From contig NC_134442.1 in NCBI RefSeq assembly GCF_030867145.1, positions 4,355,001 to 4,419,000 on the forward strand: DNA of 64,000 nucleotides. Reading direction: 5' to 3'. The notes beneath the pieces were generated by a model that did no database searches, was not told the DNA's origin, and saw nothing but the letters and a program-made list of their open reading frames with translations. Positions 24,405 to 35,101 of this stretch are shown here, piece by piece (within the stretch, counting starts at the first letter, position 1; every line of letters starts with the position of its first letter). Source of the DNA: Opisthocomus hoazin. Its lineage: Eukaryota > Chordata > Aves > Opisthocomiformes > Opisthocomidae. The position numbers were made by a program, and so were the translations under genes.

Positions 24405-25053
24405 TGTCACCGAAAATCCGGGAATAAAACCTCGTAACACCAATGTAGTGTTAAAAGGCAGCATTCTTTATTGCGACGTCGGATGCATGGGGGATAATTC
24501 CGCCGAACGTGCATACCCCATACCCTTTCCGTGCAGTTTATATAGATCAAAATATACATATTCATCTGATTACATAAGCCCTTTCTTTCATAGTCAAATC
24601 AGTTCATTTTCATACACTCCTCCCACCCGCACTTGCGCAGTGCCTCCTAGTGGTGGTCGTCGGGGGTCCTAAGATGAAGGCTTATCCTCTTCATCACAGT
24701 TTCTGCGCAAACTCAGTCCTCTTCTGGCTCTTGTCCCTGCGGCACGGGTCATCTTGACCAGTTCTAGGCACCTGCTGGTTTTAATTGAAACTACCTTCTT
24801 TGGGGAGAGATGTATGACTTTTTGCTTCAATTAATTCACACAATAGATAGGTACCACAAATACACCTGCAATCATTTGGTAACGCTATTTCTATTAAAAA
24901 AATCCCCTTCACCATTATTGTTTAACGTTAATGATTACCTAGGGACTAAACCCTCTGTTCCCAGACCTAATGTTCAGATGGGTAGGGCTGTACAAGAGAC
25001 ATAGCAGCATTGTTCGTGCTTTATGATTAACTAATTCCATCACTGTGGTTACA
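24405..25053 (-). repeat. 3' LTR of the minus-strand retrovirus fossil
   Basis: This copy is 649 bp. It sits directly against a purine tract on its internal side (25054-25070, purine-rich on the minus strand), which fixes it as the 3' LTR of a minus-strand element. Confidence 0.93.
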
Positions 25054-25815
25054 TTTCCCCCCTTTGGAAGTTTTGAAATAATTATCTTTTCAATACTTCC
25101 ATAATTAAATTTTTTTTTGATCATATAATGATTAAATACTATTAAAATATACTTTTCAAAATTACAACACTACACTTATAGTCCACTTGTTTCGCTATAG
25201 GGTGGTGGAAGTGTTACAACCGACTCACTAAGGTTTTGTCTTCTTGCAATAGCCTGAATAATCATTTGATTAAAAGCTGTTCTGTTGGTGAGTTCCTTTT
25301 TTAGACAATAATAAATGAGCAGTATTATTATTAAAACTACTACCAGTAAAAGCAGTCCGGTACCGACTAAAGATTTGACCCAAGAACTAATATTCCACCT
25401 GAATCCATTAAAAATTTTATCAAGCCAATTTTCTTGCATGTCTTGTTGAATTTCTTCATGGGACTGATTTTCCTACCGCCCTTGGGATTGGAAGACATGT
25501 AGTTATTTGGGTCACATTTTGTAAATTTGCAAATTCTTCTATAAGCCCGATCATCAAATTTTTTCTGGAGTCCTCCTTAGGAGGTATATTAATTGTTTTG
25601 CTTTTATTGGCAGTGAATTAACGTTTTTTGTTCTTACTTCTAATACACTGAACAGTGTTCTTAGTATCATCAGTTTTCAGATCGAGATACAGTCTCCTCG
25701 CATTTTACAGTAATAACTACTCTTTTTAGATATATTTCAAAGTCAGTTTTGCAGTCTCTGGATCTCTATTGATGACTCTCCACGAAGGGGCCTTCTTCAC
25801 TCGAGTGTAGTGTAT

Positions 25816-28556
25816 CTACGGTTCCACCCCTTCTACTTTGATTGCAGTGTAAGTTGTTAACAGTACCTGAAAAGGTTCTTTCCACTTTTTTTGCAGTGGT
25901 TCAGAGTTCCAAGTTCTTATGTACATGAAATCACCTGGTTGATACTGATGCACAGGGGTATCCAAAGCAAGCGATTTGGTCAGCACAATGTATTTTCGGA
26001 GTGCTTCAAGTGTTTTTCCTAAAGAAACCAAATACATTTTTAAATCTGTTTCCCTTGTTATTTTTATATCCCCTGGGATTAAAGGAGTCTGATAAGGTTT
26101 GCCATACAAAATTTCGTATGGACTTACACCATCTTTAGATCTTGGTTGGATTCTGATTCTCAGAAGTGCTAATGGTAAAGCTTGTGGCCATTTTAAAGAC
26201 ACTTTTTGACAAATTTTATTTATTTGTCTTTTTAATGTTTGGTTTATTCTTTCAATTTTCCCACTTGATTGTGGCCTCCAGGGGGTATGTAAATCTTAAT
26301 TTATTCTTAAAATTTTATTTACTTGCTGAACTATTTTTGTTACAAAATGTGGTCCCCTATCGGAAGACATGCCAATTGGTACCCTAAACCTTGGTATTAT
26401 TTTTTTTAACAATATTTTAACTACTTTTTTCGCTTTGTTGGTGTGACAAGGAAAGGCTTCCGGCCATCCAGAAAAAGTATTAATTAATACTAATAGATAC
26501 TTGAATCCATTCTGCCTGGGCAGTTCAGAAAAATCAACTTGTCAATAATTTTCTGGGGTGTTATCCTGTTTTGTTATTCCTAGGGGTGCTCTTTTCCGAT
26601 TTAAAGGATTATTTTTGAGACAAATTGGACACTTAGTTATTATAGATTTCATTACTTCTGTCATTCCTACACACACTGCAGATGATTTTAGGCTCGAGAT
26701 TATAGCATCTACACCCCAATGTGTCTGTGTATGTTTTTTTTCGCAAGTTCTATCATGACTTGCGGGGTTATTGTTATCTGCTTTTTTGGTGTTACCCACC
26801 ACTCTTCTGTATTTTGTGATGCCTTTAATTGTTCTGTCAATTGTTCATCCAATTTACTGTATTTTGTTTCAGATTTGGGATTTTTATTTGTTTTACTGGT
26901 ATTAGTGCAAAGATACTTTGTTTAGCAGTCTCTTTTGTTGTTTTGTCTGCCAATCGATTACTTATGTTTATAGTTGTCCGACCAAATTGATGAGCCTTGC
27001 AGAGCATCACTGCCACTTTCTTTCGTTTCTGCGCCTCTTCGAGGAGCTGAAGGATTTTTTCTTTATGTTTTATCGATGAACCTTGGGCTGAGAGCAGTCC
27101 TCTTTCTTTCCAGATGGCTTCATGAGCATGAATTACACCAAATGCATATTTAGAGTCAGTCCATATATTTACCCTTTTTTCTTCTGCCATTCGCAAGGCT
27201 TGCCTCAATGCCACCAGTTCTGCTTTCTGTGCCGAGGTATTTGCAGGTAGCGTTCCTGACTCCAGTACCTCGGTGGTGGTGACAACAGCGTATCCGGCCG
27301 TTCGTCTTTCTTCTTTCACAAAGCTGCTTCCATCCGTGAACAATTCGAAATCAGGATTTTCCAGAGGCTCATCCCTCAGGTCCGGTCTGCTGGAATAGAC
27401 TTGTTCAACAGTTAGCAGGCAGTCATGTTCTAGATTTTCTGTTGGATTTTTCGTTGACAGAAACATTGCTGGATTTACGATGGTTGTGGTTTTTAGTTCC
27501 ACATCATCCTGCTCTGGCAAGACAACCTGATATTTTAGCATTCTGCTGGGGGACAGCCAATGACCCCCCTTTTGTTCTAGAACAGTTACCACCATGTGTG
27601 GTACATACACCACCATCTTTTGGCCCATAGTCAATTTTCAAGCTTCCTGAATTAGCAATACCGTCGCTGCCACGGCGCGCAAACATCCCGGCCATCCTTT
27701 ACTCACGTTGTCAAGTTGTTTAGAGAGGTATCCTACTGGCTGCTTCCAGGATCCCAGACGTTGTGCCAGCACTCTAAGGACCAGATGTTGTCTTTTATGG
27801 ACAAACAGTTTTCCAAATATTGTGGGGCTATTTTTAAATCCTTGTGGAAGTATAGTCCATGTCAGTTGTATCTTTCGTTCTGTTGCAGGGCTCTTCCATT
27901 CAAAAGCAAATATGCTTTGACTTTGTGCATCCAGAGGTATGCAAAAGAAGGTATTCTTTAAATCTAGTACAGTAAACCATTTATGCTCCTCTTTCAGGGA
28001 TGTCCATAAAGTATAGGGATTGGCCACTACTGGGTGTATATCTTGAACTATTTGATTTATAGCTCTTAGATCCTGGACTAGTCGATATTCTCGTCCTCCA
28101 GGTTTCTTTACCGGTAGTATAGGTGTGTTGTATTTTGACTCGCATTCTACCAAAAGCCTATATTCCAAAAATTTCATGATTAACCCCTTTAATTCTTTTC
28201 GTGCCTCCCACTTAATAGGATGTTATTTTTGTCTTACCGGTTTGGATCCAGGTTTTAAGGTCACTTTTACCAGTTCTGCCAATTTGGACTGTCCCGGAAC
28301 TTCATTTGCCTAAACCAAGCAGGATTACTGCGTTTTCCACCTCTTCTGGAATTTGTTCCTCCTTAAAAGAATCCTGTAACACAAACACCCTTGCCTCTAC
28401 GGCTTTTGATTCTGGTATCAATAATTTAATTTTTTCATTTTTTTTTAAAGTTATTTGTGCCTCTAATTTGCTTAATAAATCTTGTCTTAACAAAGGCAAC
28501 GGACATTCAGGCATATATAGAAACTGGTGAGTCACCCACTGTTTTCTTAATTTCAA
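25816..28556 (-). other. pol-derived part of the minus-strand retrovirus fossil
   Basis: A region with protease-, reverse transcriptase-, RNase H- and integrase-like segments in the usual order on the minus strand. The reverse transcriptase part has VQDLRAINQIVQDIHPVV and LPQGFKNSP, which are gammaretroviral in type. The RNase H part has FTDGSSF. Fossil; not an expressed gene. Confidence 0.88.
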
Positions 28557-28853
28557 CAGCTCTAAGAAAGGTTAATTTTCTTTTTACCCTGTCGCACCAA
28601 CAACATCTACAGATTTATGACTATATTTCCCTTTACATGTGTTTAATACCAAATAAGTGGTTCTTGTATTTATTAAAAATTTTACTTCCTCATTCTCTGT
28701 CTTTTCAGAGAGGGGCTTGGAGGGGAGAAGCCGATTCTGGTACCCCCCCCCCCGCCCCGTCCTTCCCTGTGTCCTTCCCGAAACCGGGCTAAATCCTCTC
28801 GCACCCTCCCCCAGAGGGGAGGTGGAAGGGCTAACGATCTCGGATTCCTCTTC

Positions 28854-29330
28854 CTAATTATCCCCCCATCTCCGATGCGGTGCCACTATTAATTCAACAT
28901 CATCCTCCTCAGGCTCATATTTCAAACACTCTTTGCCAACACTACAAGCGACGCAACATTTCTTTGAACCCTTTTCGCAGTTTCCTTTCTTTAAAGCCAT
29001 TACCATAGAACCGCGCGGATGTATCCTACACTGCCTTTGCCATTTCGAATGATTTCTTAACGAGAAAAACAAATCTACATATGTCATTTTTTTCTATTTA
29101 TTTTCCCTTTTACAAAACAACATTAATTGCAAAATGGTATTATAACACAGTGTCCCATCCTCCGGCCACTTCTCCCCGTCATCTAGAGTATATAACGGCC
29201 ACCGATGATTACAATACTCAATTAACTGCTTCCGAGTTAAAGGGCCCCCCCCCAGTTCTTTCCAGTGCTTTAAAATACATCCCAAAGGCGTGTCCCTTGG
29301 CATGGGTCTTTTACTCGGAAAGGTGCCCAT
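28854..29330 (-). other. gag-derived part of the minus-strand retrovirus fossil
   Basis: A matrix-like N-terminal part resembling gammaretroviral matrix (an LxHWxEL-type helix and a W-P-x-x-G-T motif). Most of gag beyond it is missing. Fossil. Confidence 0.7.
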
Positions 29331-29725
29331 CCTTCAAATGACCAGTGGTAGTGATTGTGCACTATATCACAAACACTAATCAGAGGGACCCCAACCCTTG
29401 TTGGAGCTCCCTTTTGGGATCCCAGCCCCCTGCTGAGATCCTGGAGACTTCAACCCCCTGTTGAAGACCTCCCCCTTGGGCCCCGCTCCACCGGCTTTCA
29501 CCGAGCAGAGACTTTCCACAAAGGTACCTTTCAGCCCAACTCTACGAGGTTTTCACCACGATTTACGAGCAGGCGTATATTATACCTAAAGAATGCCTTA
29601 ATTAAGTTCCAGGGGACTTACTTGGAATCCTTCGGTCCGGGGATCAGAGGTTCTCCTCGAGAATCCCTCGATGCCGGCTGGAGGTCCCGTGATCCCGCGG
29701 ATCCGTCGGTATTCACAAGCAGGGT

Positions 29726-29745
29726 CCCATCTGGGTCGCCAGAAA
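29726..29745 (-). other. Primer-binding site, tRNA-Arg type
   Basis: Next to the 5' LTR the minus strand reads TGGCGACCCAGATGGGAC. This is the complement of a tRNA 3' end TCCCATCTGGGTCGCCA, which I recognise as the acceptor end of a vertebrate tRNA-Arg (CCG-type). It would make this an arginine-primed class I element. Identity is from memory, not a tRNA search. Confidence 0.7.
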
Positions 29746-29746
29746 C

Positions 29747-30396
29747 TGTCACCGAAAATCCGGGAATAAAACCTCGTCACACCAATGTAGTGTTAAAAGG
29801 CAGGCATTCTTTATTGCGACGTCGGATGCACGGGGGATAATTCCGCCGAACGTGCATACCCCATACCCTTTCCGTGCAGTTTATATAGATCAAAATATAC
29901 ATATTCATCTGATTACATAAGCCCTTTCTTTCATAGTCAAATCAGTTCATTTTCATACACTCCTCCCACCCGCACTTGCGCAGTGCCTCCTAGTGGTGGT
30001 CGTCGGGGGTCCTAAGATGAAGGCTTATCCTCTTCATCACAGTTTCTGCGCAAACTCAGTCCTCTTCTGGCTCTTGTCCCTGCGGCACGGGTCATCTTGA
30101 CCAGTTCTAGGCACCTGCTGGTTTTAATTGAAACTACCTTCTTTGGGGAGAGATGTATGACTTTTTGCTTCAATTAATTCACACAATAGATAGGTACCAC
30201 AAATACATCTGCAACCATTTGGTAACGCTATTTCTATTAAAAAAATCCCCTTCACCATTATTGTTTAACGTTAATGATTACCTAGGGACTAAACCCTCTG
30301 TTCCCAGACCTAATGTTCAGATGGGTAGGGCTGTACAAGAGACATAGCAGCATTGTTCGTGCTTTATGATTAACTAATTCCATCACTGTGGTTACA
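29747..30396 (-). repeat. 5' LTR of the minus-strand retrovirus fossil
   Basis: This copy is 650 bp and nearly identical to the partner LTR. It is followed on the right by the AGGT duplication and then by array spacer sequence. Confidence 0.93.
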
Positions 30397-30485
30397 AGGT
30401 GGCGAGGACGGGGGGGATGTGGGGCTGGGGTCTGCCCCCCGAAGTAGGGGGGTCCCAGGGCTGATGCTCTCCCCCATCCCCACAG

Positions 30486-30656
30486 CTCCTGCACATCATC
30501 TCCTTCCTGACGCTGCCCGCCCTGCTGAGACGGGGCCAGACCTGCCGCTGCCTCCACGAGGGCTGCGACAGCGAGGCCGCCTGCACCTCCTCTGCACCGC
30601 TCTCTGCCCCGCCACCGCCAGCGCCCGCCCCTGCAAGAGGGCCACCATCCTCAGCT
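30486..30656 (+). other. Candidate spliced exon, unit 1
   Basis: A 171-bp segment bounded by a good acceptor (CCCATCCCCACAG) and donor (GTGAGT at 30657). It is open in the first frame as 57 codons starting LLHIISFLTLPALLRRGQ, cysteine-rich in the middle and proline-rich at the end. It has the same borders in all four units (41017-41187, 50969-51139, 59326-59496). I do not recognise a family. Conservation alone means little because the whole unit is recently duplicated. Confidence 0.35.
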
Positions 30657-30714
30657 GTGAGTCTGTCATTGCCAAGGGACGGGGTGGGGGTGGCGCTTGG
30701 TCTCCAGGACTCAT

Positions 30715-31575
30715 CTTTAGTGTCCAAACTTTTATTGTAGGTTTTAATGCCTTCTTTTTAGGACCCAAAGCCTCCTTTTTAGGGTACAAACCCTCATTTC
30801 TAAGTTCCAAACCCAGGGCTCATAGCATCATTTTGAAGGTGCAGAGCCTCCTTTTCAGAGTCCAAAGCATTGTTTATAGGGTCCAAAGTCTCCATTTGAG
30901 GTCTCAACCCTCATCTTTATCTTCAAAACCCTGCTTTTCAGGAGCCAAAGCCTCCATGTAGAATCAAAACTGCTCCTTTAGACTTAGAAGCCTTGTTTGT
31001 TTGATGTCCCAAGCTTCATTCTGAGGGTCTAAAATCCCATTTCAACAGTACAAAGCCCTGATTTTCAAACCCGAAGCATCACTTCAGGGCTTAAAACCAT
31101 CAGAAGTTCAGGGTTCAATGCCTCAATGTAATTTCCAAAGCCCCATTTTCAGGGCCCAATGTTGCATTCTTAAGCCCCAAGCCATCCTTTGGCGGGTCTA
31201 AACTCTACTTTGAAGGGTCCCAAGCCCTCTTTTACACCTGAAAGCCTCCACTGGAAGTGCCCAGAGCCCTCTATTTGGGACGAAATCTCCATTTCTGGAG
31301 GCCATGGAGGAACCAAGTCGTTCCCCTCCTTTTCAGGGTCTAAAGCGTCCCTTGTAGCATCTAGCCTATCCTTTGGAGTGCCCAGAGCCCCATTTTCAGG
31401 GCTGAAGCCCTCGTTTATGGGATCCAAACCTGTCTTTTATCACTCACAACCTTCTTTTAGGGCCCACAGTTCCATTTTGAGGGTCCTAACTCTCATTTTG
31501 GAGGCAGAAAGCCTCTTTTTAGGCTCCAGAGCTATATTTCTAGCATCCAAAGCATCATTTTGACTTTCCAAAGTC
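30715..31575. repeat. Degenerate 21-22 bp satellite, block 1 of unit 1
   Basis: About 40 diverged tandem monomers with a core like GGGTCCAAAGCCTCATTTTA and a usual spacing of 21-22 bp (some longer). Because the period is close to 21, translations show heptapeptide repeats: F-L-G-P-K-A-S types on the plus strand and P-K-K-E-A-L-G types on the minus strand. Monomers differ strongly within a block, but each block is nearly identical between units, so the satellite is old and the array young. Confidence 0.85.
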
Positions 31576-31681
31576 TTAGCTTTGGTGGCAGAGCAGAGAG
31601 CAGCCTGGTCCCACTGAGCGCAAGGCTGCTCTCCTGCCTCGGCTGCCCTCAGCCCGCCGTTGCTCTGCACACCGCTGCCCA

Positions 31682-31722
31682 CGCGATGACCCACAGAGGT
31701 CCCTTCCAACCCCTAACACACC
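31682..31722 (+). mobile_element. CR1: Tiny CR1 tail remnant, unit 1
   Basis: The text GACCCACAGAGGTCCCTTCC and the following CAACCCCTAACA match the plus-strand CR1 3' end just before the tail repeat. Equivalent remnants lie at the same offset in units 2-4. Confidence 0.6.
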
Positions 31723-32489
31723 GCCCTGGCAGTTTTCCTGTGGAGCGCTGGGGACAGCTGCCCAGGGGAACGGGGAGATGGCTCTGCCCCGTCCTGCTGC
31801 GAGAGCAGGGCTCGGCCCTGGTGCTGAGGGCACTGAGCGTCTGCCTTGCTGCTCTCCAGCTCCTCCGGCGTGCGTGGAGCCCTCCGTCACCAGGCATGGG
31901 AAGTGTGCGGCTCCAGCGTACGCACCCGTGGGTGTCCCAGGGCACACGTGGAGATCCCGCCTGGACCCGGGGAGTGACAGCTCTGCAGCCGCTCGTTCAG
32001 GCGAGGTGAGCACGCTTTGTTTTTGCCCTGCGTTAGTGGGGCACGAAGCACTCAGCCCAGCCCTTGAGCGAGCTGTGCATGCTTTCAGCCAGCTGGCACT
32101 TGTGCCGCTGCTCAGGAGAGCCCCTGCAGGTGAATTTGCCGCCTTGGCTTGAAAAACAGGCCAGCACTTCCCTGCTCTTGGGCTGTTGTCCTCTGCCCTC
32201 GGTGATTCCTGCCCTGGCAAGTCCAAGAGACGCCTCTGTGAATGCCCGCCTGCGCAGTGCGTGTCCTTCTGGCCTGGGGCCGTCAAAGCAGATCTCCCTG
32301 CAGCTAAGTGATGGCTGGGAAATGCGTACCCTTGCAGCCCCAGTGTCCTCCAGTGACAACCTGCTGGTCAGCTGAGTCCCCAGGGCTGGCTCAAAGCCTG
32401 CACAGTGGGACGCAACTGCTGCCTCACAAGACCTCTTTCTGTCCTACAAGAGGTCGATGGTGATAGCACCATCTGGAGGGCACAAAGCC

Positions 32490-33305
32490 TTTTTTTAGGG
32501 TCCAAACCCTCCTTTGCAGGGTCAAACCCTCATTGATAAGTTGCAAGCTTCGCTTTTACAATTCACAGACTCCTTTTAAGGGACCAAAGCATTCTCTTGA
32601 AGGCCCAAAGTCTGATCTGAGTGTCAAAGGGCTCCTTTTTAGAGTCCAAAGCCTTATTTGTAGGGTCTAAAGTCTCCTTTCATGGCACCAAAGCCTCATT
32701 ATCTGGATCCATAGCCTGACTTAGAGGATCCAGTCGGCAAGCTGGAGGGTCCAAAGCCTCATTTTAGCATCCAAACTGCTCATTTTGGGTACAAAGCCTC
32801 ACTTGTTTAATGACCGAAGCCTCATTTGGAGGCTCCAAAGACCTGTTTTTAGCATACAGAGCCCTAGCTTTTGGACCAAAACATCATGTGAGGGCAAAAG
32901 TCCTGATTTGAGGGTTCAGCATCTCATTTTCATTTCCAAAGCCTTATTTTCACATCCCAACGCCCCATGCTTCAGGCCCAAACTCTTTTTTGGAGAGTCC
33001 AAAGTCTCACTTCTAGGGCCAAACCCCTCTTACAGCTCTAGGCCTGCACTGGAGTGTTTCGTTTTATGGGGCAACGGAGGAACCAAGAGGTTCCCCTCCT
33101 TTGCAGGGCCCAAAGCGTCATTTGTAGACACTCTCCATCCATTTTAGATCCCAGAGCCTTATTTGCAGGGCGGAAATCCTCATTTTTTTGGGTCCAAAGC
33201 TGTCTTTTATTAGCCATAGACTTTCTTAGGGCACACCGTTCCCTTGTTAGGGTTTAAACCCTCACTTTCAGAGCAGAAAGCATCTTTTTAGGATCCAAAG
33301 CTCTA
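32490..33305. repeat. Degenerate 21-22 bp satellite, block 2 of unit 1
   Basis: The same monomer family as block 1, separated from it by about 900 bp of GC-rich non-satellite sequence. Cores such as GGGTCCAAAGCCTCATTTTA and AGAGTCCAAAGCCTTATTTG are clear. A three-monomer stray also occurs near 23027-23085 in the same unit. Confidence 0.85.
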
Positions 33306-34179
33306 TTGGTAGTGACCTCCCCAGGGCCAGGACTCTGCGCTTCCCCTGGCTGCACTTGTTGGGGCTCTGCTGGGGCAGGGTGCGACCCTGGGCTGGTGCA
33401 GAGAGCAGCACCACGTCGTGACTCTGTGCAGGAGCAGGGTTTTGGGTGCCACCGTCGCGAGGCTGCGCCCAGCAGTGCAGGCTGGTCGGGGAGCAGCGCC
33501 CCGAGACGTGGGGGCAGAGGGTGCGGGAAGAGGGGGACAGGCGTGGGGTGCTGAGCGATGGGGCACGGGCTGGCCCTGGAGACCCCCGGGCTGGAGACAT
33601 CTGCCCCGGGACCAGTGCAGAGCTGCAGGCCTGGAGCTGGGCAGCACTTGCCTTGGGGGAGAACAACAAAATAGTGCCTGGCACGCGCAGAAGGACCCCT
33701 CAGCGTTCACATCCCACCCCTCCCTGTAAAAGAAAAGCTAAAAAGGGTGAGGACAGCAAAGCCATCTGCGCTGTTGGTAACACTGAGACTTTTTCTGTCA
33801 TTTGCATGCGATTCTTTTATTTGGCTAATGGGATCTGGGAGCCCTTGAGGGCCAGCGTGTGCTGCAGCTGGTGGCCCAGTCCTGGTTCGGCCGTCTGGCG
33901 AGGGCCCCTCCAGGGTCCCTGGTGTGGTGCTGGCCTCTTGTTGGCTGGAGAGTCCTCAGAGCTGCTGGTGCTCCTCTTTGGGGGTGGCCGTGGCCCCCCG
34001 GGGGCGTTCCCTGCCCCAGCTGGTAGTGGAGGGCCTGGGCACAGCCTCCCCAGGCTCCTCCTGGGGCTCTTCTTGCTCCGTGGGGATGGCAGCGGGAGCA
34101 GCGGGGCAGCTGCCAGGTGCCCACCAACAGCGGCGCATGAGGTGCCGAGGAGCTCGTCCGTGCCGGATCTCGCAGGGCT

Positions 34180-34366
34180 GCCGGGGGAGGCAGAGACCCT
34201 CCTCAGGAGGCAGCGGGGTCGGGGGCATCTTGGTCAACATGGCCATGATGGTGTCTTCCACCATGGCTGACTCCAACCCCCTGTTGTCAAAGATCTGCAC
34301 CAGCTCCTGCTGGACCCAGGGCTGCATGGTCTGCAGGAGCATTGGGTGGTTCTGGAAAAGGTCGCT
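34180..34366 (-). pseudogene. TOPORS-like fragment, unit 1
   Basis: The minus-strand translation reads DLFQNHPMLLQTMQPWVQQ, then EL..IFDNRG and a V-x-D-T-I-M-A-M-L segment. This parallels the region of the E3 ligase TOPORS just after its RING domain, where the human protein has F-F-R-R-N-P-x-x-L-H-R-L-x-P-W-L-K-R-E-L-x-x-L-F-G followed by V-x-x-I-I-M. Only about 60 residues align; no RING finger is seen nearby. The open frame runs on through unrelated-looking P/E-rich codons to 33956. It is most likely a fragment of a bird TOPORS-related retrogene family. The assignment is from memory of the motif. Confidence 0.5.
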
Positions 34367-34369
34367 CCC

Positions 34370-34570
34370 GTTCGGGGTACAATATAATACAGACAATAAT
34401 AAACTGTATAGCGCAGTCCCATACCTACCATACCCACAATACCCACAATGGCTGCAAAACAATAAAAACTACACAATACGTACTGTACAGAGCAGTGCAT
34501 ACTCTACATACAGTAATCTACATGCAACATATTATAAAACAAAATACCTTAGAAAACTAAACACTCGAGA
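34370..34570. other. AT-rich island, unit 1
   Basis: About 200 bp of strongly AT-rich sequence inside a GC-rich unit, with short TAC/CAC-type repeats (CATACCTACCATACCCAC). On the plus strand it has two AATAAA-like hexamers. On the minus strand a strong acceptor (TTTTTATTGTTTTGCAG) lies near 34452-34468, upstream of the TOPORS-like fragment, so it may be an old intron end. Confidence 0.5.
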
Positions 34571-35101
34571 ATGACCAAGCGCCACCACCACCCCATCCCT
34601 TGGCAATGACAGAGCCAGCGTGGAGCGTGCTCCATCTGTGTTTCGCTGTGCTTTGTGCAGGACAGGATGGCAGTGCTTGGCTATGCTTGGTTGATTTGGC
34701 TTGCCCATCCCTGCTTGCCTGCCGCGGCTGTAAGCAGATTGGCTCTTCAGCCCCCAACCAGGTGCCTACTGCCTGTAGTAGTTCCGTTCTGCGGTGTCAG
34801 TTTCTTTGGGAAGGACCTGGTGGCAAGCGGCTGCGCAGAGCGGGGTGGCAGTGAACTTCCCAAAGAGGCTATGGTGCCACACTTGGTTTTCCCGGCTAGC
34901 TGTTAGCAGGCAGCACTGGGAGGCAGGCGCTGCTGCCTGCCACGAGGTCTGCAGAGCCTCGTCCCGCAAGCAGAGCATTCAGCGGGGGTCTGCTGGGGGT
35001 GTCCGAGCCCAGCTTCTGCCTCCCCTCCTGCTCGGAACCCTCCATGTTGCCCGCCCCCCCCTAGAATCCACCGTGCCCAGCACCCGGAACCAGCCACTCT
35101 G

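Larger units (their letters stand above)
24405..30396 (-). mobile_element. Endogenous retrovirus fossil, class I (gammaretrovirus-like), broken
   Basis: A minus-strand provirus with two LTRs (24405-25053 and 29747-30396) that begin TG and end CA, flanked by the 4-bp duplication AGGT (24401-24404 and 30397-30400). From right to left on the minus strand: 5' LTR, primer-binding site, gag matrix-like part, protease, reverse transcriptase with gamma-type LPQGFKNSP, RNase H, integrase, a short envelope transmembrane part, purine tract, 3' LTR. The interior is only about 4.7 kb, well short of a complete gammaretrovirus, and it is broken in several places. The two LTRs differ at about five positions in 650, so the insertion is young, perhaps one to three million years if avian neutral rates apply. 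Sister units have the empty site. Confidence 0.95.
20981..35019 (+). repeat. Tandem array unit 1
   Basis: The leftmost visible unit. It begins at the same point as units starting at 35020, 55503 and 63861. Without the 5992-bp retrovirus and its 4-bp duplication it is about 8.04 kb, shorter than unit 4 by roughly the 310 bp that removed acrosin exon 1. Content in order: acrosin copy A (exons 2-3), spacer with CR1 scrap, CCAAT minisatellite, retrovirus fossil, candidate exon, satellite block 1, satellite block 2, TOPORS-like fragment. Confidence 0.95.

Noticed and set aside
30715-31427. Heptad satellite as an expressed coiled-coil gene
   Set aside because: Single-base losses in units 2 and 3 shift the frames and stops recur between blocks. 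It is kept only as a satellite with a curious period.
31576-32286. A 236-codon minus-strand open frame repeated in all units
   Set aside because: It is GC-rich sequence of low codon structure, overlapped by open frames on the other strand, and it contains a CR1 tail remnant. Conservation between units is expected from recent duplication.
33446-34270. A 274-codon plus-strand open frame present in all four units
   Set aside because: It is GC-rich, overlaps other frames and lies antisense to the TOPORS-like fragment. The composition explains the lack of stops and no motif is seen.
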